64,000 nt of DNA from Chloroflexota bacterium (GTDB taxonomy: Bacteria; Chloroflexota; Anaerolineae; Anaerolineales; Villigracilaceae): contig JAKAKJ010000084.1 of assembly GCA_021824575.1 (NCBI GenBank), positions 1 through 64,000 of the forward strand, given 5' to 3'. Of this stretch, positions 27,216 to 37,116 are shown one piece after another; the first letter of the stretch is position 1; each line of letters opens with the position of its first letter. The notes beneath the pieces are model-generated. The model saw nothing but the letters and a program-made list of their open reading frames with translations. It was not told the origin of the DNA and did no database searches. The translations under genes and the position numbers were made by a program.

Positions 27216-27688
27216 TTTCTTTGACCAAGCCGACGCGATTGACGCTCCTGTGCATCCTGCATTTTATGCTTCTCTTCCTCGGTCTCAGCTTTGAGCGGAG
27301 GGACGGAAGTTGGTTTGCCGTTATCATCGAGCGCGACGTAAACTAAATAAGCTGTGTTGGTATGAGTCCGCTCTCCGGTGAGCGGATTCTCGGCCTGGAC
27401 TTCCACCTGGACTTCCATCGAAGTGTGGCCGGCGTAGGTGACTTCGGCGTTCAGGATGACGAGATCGCTGATCTTGATCGGCTGGCGGAAAACCATCGAG
27501 TCGATGGCGACGGTGACGACGCGCCGCTGTGAATGGCGCATACAAGCCAACGCGCCAGCTTCGTCTACTAATTTCATGATCCAGCCGCCGTGAACGTTGC
27601 CGAGGTTGTTGGCGTGTTCCGGCTGCATGAGTTGTGCGATGGTGATATGCGATGCGTGAATGGGCTTGGCAGGAAGTGTATTTGTCAT
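27212..27688 (-). CDS. Acyl-CoA thioesterase (hotdog fold)
   Basis: MQPEHANNLGNVHGGWIMKLVDEAGALACMRHSQRRVVTVAIDSMVFRQPIKISDLV. Confidence 0.92.
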   Translation of the reverse strand: MTNTLPAKPIHASHITIAQLMQPEHANNLGNVHGGWIMKLVDEAGALACMRHSQRRVVTVAIDSMVFRQPIKISDLVILNAEVTYAGHTSMEVQVEVQAENPLTGERTHTNTAYLVYVALDDNGKPTSVPPLKAETEEEKHKMQDAQERQSRRLGQRK

Positions 27689-27760
27689 ATGGAATGTTCG
27701 ATATTCGATACTCGATATTGGATTTTCCGTTCGATGAACGAATTTCCGATATCGGCTTTT

Positions 27761-28126
27761 CTAATCCATATCTTCGCGGAGTTCGCCGATGTCAAGCGGA
27801 TGCAATCGCTCCGGCTCCTCGAGCAGGACATCAATCTGGCCTTGAGTCAACTCGCTCATCATCGGGGCGAGAGGGATGGTTGCGGGCGGATAAATCCTTT
27901 TCGGGGCGGGAGGCGGCTCGAGTCGCGGTTTGAGCGTGGATGTCGCACGCTTGCGAAGGATGCGCGGGTCGTTGGTCAAGTATCCAACGTAGTGTCCAAG
28001 CACGGAGTACACTTCGCGCTTCGGCGTTACCCAGCCGATCCAATCCCCAGTCCGGTTGAATAGGTATGGATATTCGAGGAATACATCGGCATCACCTTTT
28101 GAGTTGTAGATTGGAATGATTGCCAT
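27761..28126 (-). CDS. Small protein, possibly 4-fold beta-flower type
   Basis: IPIYNSKGDADVFLEYPYLFNRTGDWIGWVTPKREVYSVLGHYVGYL resembles beta-flower repeats. Confidence 0.6.
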   Translation of the reverse strand: MAIIPIYNSKGDADVFLEYPYLFNRTGDWIGWVTPKREVYSVLGHYVGYLTNDPRILRKRATSTLKPRLEPPPAPKRIYPPATIPLAPMMSELTQGQIDVLLEEPERLHPLDIGELREDMD

Positions 28127-28141
28127 GTTCTGTCTCCGCTT

Positions 28142-28600
28142 TCAGTCAACGTCATTATACGTCCAATAGCGGTTGACAAAGAAGTTCCAAAGCATAACAA
28201 TTCCGACCGCGATGGCGAGCGTCAGATTCCTCGCGAGAAATTCGGGGGAAAAGGATGGTAGGAGCCGGGCGCTCGTGAAGAAACTAATGAGCGGCGGTTC
28301 GACAAAATGCAGGATCGGAATGCGAATGGCCACGCCCACCACGTTGACAATGAAGAACATGCCGAGCTGATGATGCAATTGGCGCGATCGCGAGTCCGGA
28401 TACGTCCAGTAACGATTCCAGATAAAGTTGCTGATTACCGCGCAGGTGAACGAGATCGTTCCGGCATAGACGAGTGGCATATCCAGAAAATGGGAGAGCA
28501 GGTTCGCCACGCCGAAGTCAATGACAGCCCCGAACGCGCCGACAACCATGAATTTTAGAAAGCGCGTGCGCTCTGTTGGATTGGTAAGAATTACAGTCAT
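28142..28600 (-). CDS. GtrA family protein
   Basis: [46 protein letters not shown]. Confidence 0.88.
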   Translation of the reverse strand: MTVILTNPTERTRFLKFMVVGAFGAVIDFGVANLLSHFLDMPLVYAGTISFTCAVISNFIWNRYWTYPDSRSRQLHHQLGMFFIVNVVGVAIRIPILHFVEPPLISFFTSARLLPSFSPEFLARNLTLAIAVGIVMLWNFFVNRYWTYNDVD

Positions 28601-29556
28601 GCGATGCCCAGTTTTTGTTTGAAGTACGGAATGGTTTTCCGGAGCCCTTCTTCGAGACTCACTTTCGGTTCCCAGCCGAGAATGGTTTGAGCGCGGGTGA
28701 TATCGGGCTGCCGCCGCTGCGGATCGCGTTCGCTGCGTGCGTTCGGGATGAACGTGATCCCGGCCTTATTGCCAACGATTTTGTTGATCGTCTGGGCAAA
28801 TTGAAACAACGACATTTCAATTGGATTCCCGATGTTGACCGGCAGGTGCTCGTTCGACATCAAAAGCCGAATGATGCCATCAACCAAATCGTCCACGTAG
28901 CAGAATGAGCGCGTCTGCTGGCCGTCGCCGTAGACCGTTAGCGCCTGTCCAAGCAGTGCCTGCTTGAGCAGGTTGGGCAGGGCGCGGCCATCTTCGAGGT
29001 CCATGCGCGGACCGTACGTATTGAAGATGCGGACGATGCGGGTGTCCACGCCGTGCTGGCGGTGGTACGCCATCGTCAACGATTCGGCAAAACGTTTGGC
29101 TTCATCGTAGACGGCGCGTGTCCCGACCGGATCAACATTGCCGGGATAGTTTTCCGCTTGCGGATGAACGAGCGGATCACCATAAATTTCACTGGTCGAG
29201 GCGAGAAGAAAGCGGGCCTTATGCGCCTTTGCGACGCCGAGCGAATTGTGTGTTCCAAGCGCGCCCGCTTTCATGGTTTGAATTGGAAGATTGAAATAGG
29301 CCAAAGGGGATTTTGGATTTGGGCTGGCAGGCGATGCAAGGTGAAGAACAGCGTCCACTTTTTTCTGCACGAATATGTAGTTCGAAACATCATGCTTGTA
29401 GAACGTAAACTTTTCGTTGCCCATCAAATGAGCGATGTTGTCTCGGCTGCCAGTGATGAAATTGTCCAAGCCGATCACCTCATGCCCATCGGCTAATAGC
29501 CGGTCGGTTAGATGCGAGCCGAGAAAACCCGCCGCGCCTGTAATAAGAATTCGCAT
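28597..29556 (-). CDS. NAD-dependent epimerase/UDP-glucuronate decarboxylase-like
   Basis: [41 protein letters not shown] ... [46 protein letters not shown]. Confidence 0.92.
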   Translation of the reverse strand: MRILITGAAGFLGSHLTDRLLADGHEVIGLDNFITGSRDNIAHLMGNEKFTFYKHDVSNYIFVQKKVDAVLHLASPASPNPKSPLAYFNLPIQTMKAGALGTHNSLGVAKAHKARFLLASTSEIYGDPLVHPQAENYPGNVDPVGTRAVYDEAKRFAESLTMAYHRQHGVDTRIVRIFNTYGPRMDLEDGRALPNLLKQALLGQALTVYGDGQQTRSFCYVDDLVDGIIRLLMSNEHLPVNIGNPIEMSLFQFAQTINKIVGNKAGITFIPNARSERDPQRRQPDITRAQTILGWEPKVSLEEGLRKTIPYFKQKLGIA

Positions 29557-29645
29557 GATTACCTCGTGTAAAAAATTTACCAGAGACGAACAAAGATGAA
29601 CGTTTTGTTCTTATCCGTCTCTGTTTATCTCCGTGTGTCTCCGGT

Positions 29646-31268
29646 TCATTTCCAGTCAATTGTTGTGATCAAACCGTCGCCAGTAATCTGATATGCCTGA
29701 CCATTGCCGGTATCCACCAGCCAAAGATTGCCCTGATAAACCAGTGCAAGAAAATCTCCGCTTTGCCCCTGGATCGGCTCCGGCGCCCAGACTGGAGTCT
29801 GCGGCTCGATGCCGGTTGAATCGGCGGATGGAAAAACCACGCGTCGATTCGACCCGTCGCGGTCCATCACAACGACACGGTAGCGGCTGGTCTGGCTTTG
29901 ATCCGGGAAGATTGCCTGCAGATACGCAACCTGATAGGCTTTTTCCTGTCCGTTCATGCGTACTGGCGAAGCGGAAGGATAAGCGAACATGCCGACGTTT
30001 TGAGACATGTCAACTGTGAAATTGCTGACCATCGAAGTTGCCTCGAGGTCGAAGTAAGGCGATTCTTCGGGCGTCACCGGCGCAGGTGCGGATGCGTGAT
30101 TGACGAAGTAAATTGTCTTTCCGTCGCCGCCCCATACAATGGAAGGAACCCAGGCCCAATCGCTGTGAGTCTCGAGCGGAGTCACACCCAAAAGCGGCGC
30201 GAGAAAACCGCCATTCTGCATAACAATTCCAATGCCGTCCGGACGCGCATAGGCGATGCGTCCATCGGGCGACATGGCAAACGACATGCCCCACCAGCCG
30301 TACACGCCGCCGCTGTTGGCGTCCATGATTTTTTGCGGTTGTCCGCCGATGTTGACTTTGTAAAGATCATTGTTGGCCTGCCAGCCGGGAGCCGTATTAC
30401 GCGGCTCGACCGTCGAAAAGAAAACTGTTCTCGGCGAGGTTGGCGACCAAGCGGCAAAGTGTACCACGTTTGCCGCGTTCAACCAGATGGGATTCGGTGT
30501 GGATGATTTTGTGCTAACAACCCATAATGTATTGATTTGCTGGTCCGCAGGTTTTTTGGATTTGCGCGTGAAAAGCAGATAACTGCCGTCTGGTGACAGC
30601 GCGAAGATTCTCCCATCGAGGTCCCCGGTGTTAACCAACAAAGTTCGATTCGCGGTGGATGTGTCCATGATCCACGCGTTTCCGCCAGCGAGATATGCGA
30701 TCTTTCCCGGAATGGGAAGCGGCGCGAATGACGATTGCGCGCCGACCATCATAATTTCGGGGACAGGATTCTGCAGGATGACTGTTTTTACAACTGTCTT
30801 GCTGGTTTCGACGCCGTCTTCGAACACGCGTTGATACGTGATTTCTTCCTGCCCATTGACGCCAGCCTGCACGAGTCGCTGCTGGCCCTCGGGCAAAGAT
30901 TCATTTCGGACAACTTGCTGATCGAATGGAATGGTCTGTGTTTCGGTCGTGAATTCGTCTTTGACGCGCGTGAGCCTGATCGAATCGCCGCTGCTCAACA
31001 CAGTGTAAAACGGCGGGTCGGATTTATCGAGATCGCCCGGCGTAATCCCGGCTTGCTGCAAGGCTTGCAGCACTGTGCTGCCGGATGCGACATCGTATTG
31101 CTGGGTTTTTCCATCTGCGGTGATCGTGATGGAAATTTGTGTCCGCCCGGCCTGCGAAAGCTGGCAGCTTGAAAGCAAAATGGCTGAAAGAATTACAAAA
31201 AATGTGAATCGGTAATGGCTTTGAATTCTTCGTGCATTATCCCCGAAAAAGAATGAATTCTTTACCAC
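29646..31268 (-). CDS. Lipoprotein with ubiquitin-like (DUF348)/G5-type N-terminal region and beta-propeller-like C-terminal region
   Basis: SITITADGKTQQYDVASGSTVLQALQQAGI, KDEFTTETQTIPFDQQVVRNESLPEGQQRLVQAGVNGQEEITYQRVFEDGVETSKTVV (G5-like), then SPDGSYLLF-type repeats; lipobox LLSSCQ. Confidence 0.75.
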   Translation of the reverse strand: MVKNSFFFGDNARRIQSHYRFTFFVILSAILLSSCQLSQAGRTQISITITADGKTQQYDVASGSTVLQALQQAGITPGDLDKSDPPFYTVLSSGDSIRLTRVKDEFTTETQTIPFDQQVVRNESLPEGQQRLVQAGVNGQEEITYQRVFEDGVETSKTVVKTVILQNPVPEIMMVGAQSSFAPLPIPGKIAYLAGGNAWIMDTSTANRTLLVNTGDLDGRIFALSPDGSYLLFTRKSKKPADQQINTLWVVSTKSSTPNPIWLNAANVVHFAAWSPTSPRTVFFSTVEPRNTAPGWQANNDLYKVNIGGQPQKIMDANSGGVYGWWGMSFAMSPDGRIAYARPDGIGIVMQNGGFLAPLLGVTPLETHSDWAWVPSIVWGGDGKTIYFVNHASAPAPVTPEESPYFDLEATSMVSNFTVDMSQNVGMFAYPSASPVRMNGQEKAYQVAYLQAIFPDQSQTSRYRVVVMDRDGSNRRVVFPSADSTGIEPQTPVWAPEPIQGQSGDFLALVYQGNLWLVDTGNGQAYQITGDGLITTIDWK

Positions 31269-31282
31269 TGGTATAATCCGGG

Positions 31283-31843
31283 CTACTTGACGCGGCCGCT
31301 GACGGTCATCGCGCCGTCAGCGATGGAAATGCTCTCTAGACGGAATCCGGTCGCGGCGGGTCCGAGCGAGCCGGTGTATGCCTGTTGGATCAGCGAACTG
31401 ACCGCGTCGTTGAGTCCCTGCGGGGCCGGAAGCGGTCCAAAGTCGGCTTGTGTAATAGTGATTTGCGGCTGGCCGTTCGCATCCACGCCGACTTGCATCG
31501 TGATGCTGACGTTGGCGGTGAACATTCCTTGTTGTGCCTGCCCAAAGATTTGCATCTGCCCATTTTGCAAAACGACCTGCGGGTTGGTGATGAGCGGATT
31601 GGGCTGTGAGCTCAAGTAATTGGCAAGATAAGACGTGAGCTGGCTTTCCGTGATTTTCAGAGAGATGGTTCCGCTTTGTGCGCCTGCGGTCGCGGCTTGT
31701 TGAACTTGATCATGCAAACTTTGTGCGGCGTCGGTCGAAACCGGAATCGGCGTTGACGGATAAGATGGCCCGCCAACGAAAATCGAACAGGCCAGCGTTG
31801 AAAGCGCCAGCGCAATTGTGGCAATAAAAAAATTTTTCTTCAT
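31283..31843 (-). CDS. Hypothetical lipoprotein
   Basis: Signal peptide with lipobox LSTLACS; start set at MKKNFFIA. Confidence 0.72.
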   Translation of the reverse strand: MKKNFFIATIALALSTLACSIFVGGPSYPSTPIPVSTDAAQSLHDQVQQAATAGAQSGTISLKITESQLTSYLANYLSSQPNPLITNPQVVLQNGQMQIFGQAQQGMFTANVSITMQVGVDANGQPQITITQADFGPLPAPQGLNDAVSSLIQQAYTGSLGPAATGFRLESISIADGAMTVSGRVK

Positions 31844-31859
31844 TGTTTCTTCTTCATTT

Positions 31860-31968
31860 ATGTCATTGCGAGCGCCGGAGGCGTGTGGCAATCTCATGTT
31901 ATTATGTGGCCGCTTGTTTGAGGCTCAATTGAGATTGCTTCGGTCGCTGTGCTCCATCGCAGCGACAT
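31860..31968. repeat. MITE-like dispersed repeat, GTCATTGCGAG family
   Basis: ATGTCATTGCGAGCGCC...GGCAATCTCA ... TGAGATTGCTTCGGTCGCT...CGCAGCGACAT, interrupted inverted repeat. Confidence 0.6.
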
Positions 31969-31993
31969 TTGAAATTCGAGGAGTTATTATAGC

Positions 31994-32551
31994 ATGAGCG
32001 AAAATGAAACCAACGACCTGCCGCTGGCCGTGCAAATCGAGGGATTGCTTTTTGTGGCAGCGGAACCCGTGATGCCCGCGCATCTTGCCGAAGCGTTGGA
32101 TGTTGCGCCTTCGATGATCGAAGCTGCGCTCATCGAATTGGACGCTTCACTCCAGACCCGCGGCCTGCGGCTCCAGCGACATGCCGGGCGCGTGCAATTG
32201 ACCACCGCGCCGCAGCTCGCGGCGACGATCGAGCGGTTCCTCGGCCTCGAAGCGACGACTCATCTCAGCCGCGCCGCGCTCGAGACGTTGGCGATCATCG
32301 CCTATCAGCAGCCGGTGACGCGTCCGCAGATTGATTCGATCCGCGGCGTGAACTCCGACAGCATGTTGAAGAGTCTTTTGAACAAAGGCCTGATCTTTGA
32401 ATCGGGGCGAACCGAAGGACCGGGCAGGCCGATTTTGTATTCCACATCCCCCGAATTTTTACAGCACTTTGGAATCAATTCCATTATGGAATTGCCGCCG
32501 CTGGAGATTGCAGAATCAGATAACCATCATGATGTGATGTTGAAGGGCTAA
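31994..32551 (+). CDS. scpB: Segregation and condensation protein B
   Basis: IEGLLFVAAEPVMPAHLAEALDV ... RAALETLAIIAYQQPVTRPQIDSIRGVNSDSMLKSLLNKGLI. Confidence 0.96.
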   Translation: MSENETNDLPLAVQIEGLLFVAAEPVMPAHLAEALDVAPSMIEAALIELDASLQTRGLRLQRHAGRVQLTTAPQLAATIERFLGLEATTHLSRAALETLAIIAYQQPVTRPQIDSIRGVNSDSMLKSLLNKGLIFESGRTEGPGRPILYSTSPEFLQHFGINSIMELPPLEIAESDNHHDVMLKG

Positions 32552-32599
32552 ATGTCCGAGGAACGTCTATAAATACTTTTAGCTCAAGCTGGCTATGGC
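32552..32599 (+). pseudogene. Remnant of an rluB 5' end (MSEERL*ILLAQAGYG)
   Basis: Same frame and spacing as the intact gene at 34235 (MPERLQKLLAQAGYG), with synonymous third-position differences and an in-frame stop; overlaps the scpB stop context. Confidence 0.75.
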
Positions 32600-34038
32600 A
32601 TTGGGGAAATATAGCCATCGGTTAACCCACGCAGAACAGCGTAAAAAGCTAGTTTCGGTGCTCCGATTTCATCAAAAATGCAAGCCTTTGCGTTCGGTTC
32701 ATTGACTGCGATGTACCATGACCATGGATCTGATTGTCCCCAAAAATTTATTAGTTTGCAGACTTCACTCCGAACGCAAGAACGCACGACTTTTTCATAC
32801 CAATCAGATTGCTGAATCAATTTTCCTTGGTCGTTGCCTTTCATATACGTTTGATTTACATCCAGTTCTGTTATATATACGGGGAGTCCAAAGGAACGCA
32901 TAACGTCTACGGTCTCGTCTACGTTTATTGGTGTGTTTAATGATGGTTCATTTTGCGCCATGTGCATTTGCATTCCCACGGCGTCTATCAGATTATCTTT
33001 CGCAAGAAGCTTCGATATTTGTAGCGTGTATGGGTAATAGGTCCCCTCGTGGCTTTTGCTGTAGTTATATGTTTCGTTGTATATCAATTTCGCGTTGGGC
33101 AACACTTCTCTTGCGTGTCTGTAAATATCAAGCAGATATTCGTCACCGAACATTTTCCACATGGAATAGCCTGGATAGCCGGGATGAATTTCGTTCATAA
33201 TACTGGCGATGGTTATTTTGTCGCCATACTTTTGAGCGATGCTATCTATCGCGTCATTTACGAATTTAACCCCTTCTTCTTTGGACGGAAAAACTTCGTG
33301 CTGTGAAGCGCCCCATCCCAAGTGGAAAAACATTAGTTCATCGAGCTTCTCGTTTGCGATGCGCGACAGGCGATAGTTTGTGTCTCTGTCCATGCTGTTT
33401 GGTGGAACATCTTTGGTGTCATAAGGAATGTTGGCCACGCTGAAATTATCTGTGAACATTCCTGTTTTCTTGTTTAGATCCATTTCCTGTGCGGCATTAA
33501 TTAACGCCCCAACAAGAATATTATGCAAACTGGCAATATCTTTGAGATGTGCTTTGCTCCAGGTATACTGGCCAGTTTCTTGATCTTTCATATAAACGAA
33601 TAACGGGACATTGCCTTCGTTATAGGATGTTTCCGGCAAATCGGTTGTCGTTAGCAAAATAACCATATCCCCATTTTGGGTTTTCACTGCTTTGTAGGTT
33701 AAACTCGCATTTATTTTCTGCGCGCTTATGTCTACTCCGGCCATGTTCAAGGCATGAACATACTGCGGAATAGGTGCATTTGGCTTTTCGAGATTAAACA
33801 AGTCGGGATCAGAGAGACGCGGATCAGGGATATTCTGGCTCTTTAGATCAACAGTCGGTATTGGCGTTGATGTCAATGTAGGCGTAGGTGGAACGGGTGT
33901 AAAAGTTGGTGGAAGGGGCGCGGTTGGATAAGTTGACTTAGACGCGGCCGTTGCCGTCGGGATAACTTTAGCTGCTGGCGCGCACGAAGCCATAAAGAAA
34001 GCGACAAGCAAAACCGGGATGATTTTATTAATTTTCAT
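32593..34038 (-). CDS. GH10-family endo-1,4-beta-xylanase-like lipoprotein
   Basis: TIASIMNEIHPGYPGY (acid/base region), DAVGMQMHM, PVYITELDVN (nucleophile), NFWGQSDPWSW; lipobox FFMASCAP; start at MKINKII. Confidence 0.85.
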   Translation of the reverse strand: MKINKIIPVLLVAFFMASCAPAAKVIPTATAASKSTYPTAPLPPTFTPVPPTPTLTSTPIPTVDLKSQNIPDPRLSDPDLFNLEKPNAPIPQYVHALNMAGVDISAQKINASLTYKAVKTQNGDMVILLTTTDLPETSYNEGNVPLFVYMKDQETGQYTWSKAHLKDIASLHNILVGALINAAQEMDLNKKTGMFTDNFSVANIPYDTKDVPPNSMDRDTNYRLSRIANEKLDELMFFHLGWGASQHEVFPSKEEGVKFVNDAIDSIAQKYGDKITIASIMNEIHPGYPGYSMWKMFGDEYLLDIYRHAREVLPNAKLIYNETYNYSKSHEGTYYPYTLQISKLLAKDNLIDAVGMQMHMAQNEPSLNTPINVDETVDVMRSFGLPVYITELDVNQTYMKGNDQGKLIQQSDWYEKVVRSCVRSEVCKLINFWGQSDPWSWYIAVNEPNAKACIFDEIGAPKLAFYAVLRGLTDGYISPMP

Positions 34039-34234
34039 AATCACCTGCACTCTGCAGCGAATCGCCCAACGGTTCGCTGGAGATGCTGTGCGGGCGTACC
34101 CGACGATAAGCATAGGTTTATTGTCAATTCACAACAAGCTTCTAACTGATAAAATCAGTGTATTAGGCTGCACCTTGCCTTTCAAGTAACATTTGTCATG
34201 AGGACAATCTTCTAATCATTCAAGGAAGAAAAAT

Positions 34235-35059
34235 ATGCCCGAACGCCTTCAAAAACTTTTGGCTCAAGCTGGTTACGGCTCGCGTCGCGCCTGCGAAGAA
34301 TTCATCACCGCAGGGCGCGTGCGCGTGAACGGACAGGTGGCGGAGCTTGGTCAAAAAGCTGATCTGTCTGTTGATAAGGTTACGCTGGATGGTAAGCCTT
34401 TATCCGCGCCGGAAAAGTTAACGTATATTGCATTGTATAAACCCCGCAATGTAATTTCGTCTGTGGATGATGAAGTTGGGCGCAAGACCGTCCGCGATTT
34501 GATTCCCGAAGCTGGGCATCTTTATCCTGTTGGCCGCCTGGATTGGGACAGCGAAGGCCTGGTCTTGATGACCAACGACGGTGATTTGACCAACAAGCTC
34601 ACGCACCCGCGCTATGGGCATCAAAAGGAATATAAAGTTTTGGTTGCGCGGCGTCCCGAACCGGAACAAGTCGCAACCTGGCGCCGCGGCGTTGTGCTTG
34701 AAGAGGGATATAAAACTGCCCCTGCTGAGGTTTTTGTCGAATCGGGTGCGGGCAAAGGCGCGTGGCTGAGAGTCACAATGGGGGAGGGACGCAAACGCCA
34801 GATACGCGAGATTGGCAAAACGCTGGGATTGCCAGTCGTTCGCATTGTGCGCGTCCGCATTGGGACTTTGCGTTTGGGGACTCTCAAACCCGGCGATTGG
34901 CGTTATCTGACAGCAGATGAACTTGCTGAATTAAAAGGTGAGAGGCCCATCGGCAAAGGAACTTCCAGCCCCACGCGCCAACCGCATTCCAGAAATCGAT
35001 TCGAGCATAGTGCGGATCCCCAAAAGAAATCTTTGCGTTCCTCGCGGTTCAGGAAATGA
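34235..35059 (+). CDS. rluB: RsuA/RluB-family 23S rRNA pseudouridine synthase
   Basis: S4 domain ERLQKLLAQAGYGSRRACEEFITAGRVRVNG; VGRLDWDSEGLVLMTNDGDL. Confidence 0.93.
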   Translation: MPERLQKLLAQAGYGSRRACEEFITAGRVRVNGQVAELGQKADLSVDKVTLDGKPLSAPEKLTYIALYKPRNVISSVDDEVGRKTVRDLIPEAGHLYPVGRLDWDSEGLVLMTNDGDLTNKLTHPRYGHQKEYKVLVARRPEPEQVATWRRGVVLEEGYKTAPAEVFVESGAGKGAWLRVTMGEGRKRQIREIGKTLGLPVVRIVRVRIGTLRLGTLKPGDWRYLTADELAELKGERPIGKGTSSPTRQPHSRNRFEHSADPQKKSLRSSRFRK

Positions 35060-35072
35060 TCGGCGATAAATG

Positions 35073-35099
35073 AAAGAGACCCACACAGGTCTCTTTTTT
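35073..35099. terminator. Bidirectional rho-independent terminator
   Basis: AAAGAGACC-cacaca-GGTCTCTTTTTT between convergent genes. Confidence 0.88.
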
Positions 35100-35106
35100 G
35101 TTCTTC

Positions 35107-35742
35107 CTAGCGAATATCCCAAACTTCTTCTGCAATCTTCCAAACCGCGTCCTTGACTTCCGCCTTCTTTAGACCGGCCACCTTGAATGTGATCAGTCTT
35201 GTTGTTGGATCCTCGCCCGCAAATTGACCAAATGCGATGAAGTTGCCGCCGAGTTCCGCAATGGCTTTCGTGATCTTGGCAAGCTCACCAGGACGATTCT
35301 TCAGCAAGGCCGTGACGCGGATTCCCTTGTCGCGTGCGCCCATGAGTTCGAGGAATATTTTGAACAGATCGGTTTCGGTGATTATACCGACCACTTTGCT
35401 GCCTCGCAGGACGGGCAGTCCGCCAATCTTGTTATCAGCCATGATGCGCGCGGCTTCCTCGATGGGCGTATCTTCTGTAACCGTTAATACTTTTTTTGAC
35501 ATCACGTGTTTGACCATGACTTTGCTGAGCAGATAATTCATTTCCCAAATGCTCAAGCTGGAAACCGGCGACGGCGACGCGTTCAACAGATCGGTCTGCG
35601 AGATGATGCCAATCAGCTTGCTGTTTTTCATGACTGGAGCGCGGCGAATATGCTCCTTCTTGAATAGAGCTAACGCGTCGTGGACGGGCATTTCTGGCGT
35701 AACCGAAATAACAGGGTGAGACATTCTTTCGCCAACTAACAT
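35107..35742 (-). CDS. CBS-domain pair plus ACT-like domain protein
   Basis: MLVGERMSHPVISVTPEMPVHDALALFKKEHIRRAPVM ... MSKKVLTVTEDTPIEEAARIMADNKIGGLPVLRG; C-terminal NRPGELAKITKAIAELGGNFIAFG. Confidence 0.88.
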   Translation of the reverse strand: MLVGERMSHPVISVTPEMPVHDALALFKKEHIRRAPVMKNSKLIGIISQTDLLNASPSPVSSLSIWEMNYLLSKVMVKHVMSKKVLTVTEDTPIEEAARIMADNKIGGLPVLRGSKVVGIITETDLFKIFLELMGARDKGIRVTALLKNRPGELAKITKAIAELGGNFIAFGQFAGEDPTTRLITFKVAGLKKAEVKDAVWKIAEEVWDIR

Positions 35743-35948
35743 AGGATTCTCCTTTCGTTGATTTGACAGCGCGCGTTGTGAAAAATACCACAATCAAATT
35801 ATATTCGGAATTTGGAGAAGCGTCGTCACAGTTTTGATGGGAAGAAGGTCACTTTACCCTAAAGCTTTTTACTCGGGGACTTTTATAAGGCAGCGCTTTT
35901 CCGCGAAATCCGCGTTCATACCGGACGAGGGCTATAAGCGTAACAGGT

Positions 35949-36560
35949 TCATTTCATCAGGTTGAAAAGCCAGTTGATCGAGTACGCGCCGGCGTAGGCA
36001 AAAATCCACATCTTGATGATTTTGCCCAGCAGGCATGAAAACAAAAATTTGTGAATTGGCATCTTGAGCGCACCAGCTGCCATGCCGCCCAAATCGAAAA
36101 ATGGGTTGGGGACTGCCGCAAGAACAAAGATGGTCAGCATCCCATAATGTTCCATCCAATGCTCGATGTGCTCATAGATTTTTGTACGTTCCGCAAGCAC
36201 TTGTCCACTGAAACCGGCCAGGTAACCGGAAAGTTCCCCAACGGTTGAACCCGCGGCTGCCACGAGTCCAACCACCAACGGATTAAATACACTGCCCATC
36301 GCGAAGACAATTGCCACACCCGGCGCGGGAAGAATAAGTGTCGCATTCGCAAGCAACGAGATCAGAAAAATACCGGGATAGCCATATCCCGCGAATTTCT
36401 GCGCTTGGTCGCGTATCGTAAAAATGTAGACGCTGATGGCAATGACCACCAGCAGAATCAGAATCCGCAGGACGTTCATTCCAAGATTTGAAGGCTTGGA
36501 GGGTGAAACGCCCGCGGGTTTCTTGACGTGAATTGCCGGCGAATCAGGCGGACTCTTCAA
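35949..36560 (-). CDS. VTT/DedA-type membrane protein
   Basis: [57 protein letters not shown]. Start may be internal (MNVLRIL at 36479). Confidence 0.83.
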   Translation of the reverse strand: MKSPPDSPAIHVKKPAGVSPSKPSNLGMNVLRILILLVVIAISVYIFTIRDQAQKFAGYGYPGIFLISLLANATLILPAPGVAIVFAMGSVFNPLVVGLVAAAGSTVGELSGYLAGFSGQVLAERTKIYEHIEHWMEHYGMLTIFVLAAVPNPFFDLGGMAAGALKMPIHKFLFSCLLGKIIKMWIFAYAGAYSINWLFNLMK

Positions 36561-37056
36561 TTGTTACTTTCAGGATTTTGACGCCGGGATATTCGGGACG
36601 ATTCGGATCGCGCGGCGGGATGGACATCAGAACATCCATTCCTTCGATGACCTGCCCGAAGATCGTGTGTTTGTTATCCAGCCACGGCGTGGGAACATGC
36701 GTGATGAAAAACTGCGAACCGTTCGTGCCGGGACCCGCGTTCGCCATGGATAACCGTCCCGGCTTATCGTGTTTCAAGCTCGGATGAAATTCGTCGCCAA
36801 ATTTATAGCCGGGGCCGCCGCTGCCTTTGCCGGTCGGATCGCCGCCCTGGGCCATGAAATCCGCGATCACGCGGTGGAAGATGATGCCTTCGTAGAATCC
36901 TTCGCGTGATAGAAACACAAAGTTATTGACTGTCTTCGGCGCTTTATCGGCAAAGAGTTCGAAGACCATTGTGCCTTTGTCGGTTTCCATGTGAGCTTTA
37001 TATTTTTTCTTTGGGTCAATAATCATTGACGGCGGGGTATTCCATTGTTTTGCCAT
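36544..37056 (-). CDS. Peptidyl-prolyl cis-trans isomerase (cyclophilin)
   Basis: [60 protein letters not shown]. Confidence 0.95.
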   Translation of the reverse strand: MAKQWNTPPSMIIDPKKKYKAHMETDKGTMVFELFADKAPKTVNNFVFLSREGFYEGIIFHRVIADFMAQGGDPTGKGSGGPGYKFGDEFHPSLKHDKPGRLSMANAGPGTNGSQFFITHVPTPWLDNKHTIFGQVIEGMDVLMSIPPRDPNRPEYPGVKILKVTIEESA

Positions 37057-37116
37057 TTGTTCTCCTGTTTTGTTTTTTGCCGCTCAATTCACGGATTTTT
37101 GCTGAAATCTTAAACG

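Noticed and set aside
34050-34100. Integron attC-like core (minus strand CGAACCGTTGGGC just upstream of GH10), suggesting GH10 is a gene cassette
   Set aside because: GTTGGGC fits GTTRRRY, but I found no paired GCCCAAC arm at attC distance, no attC at the GH10 3' end and no integrase; the match is short enough to be chance.
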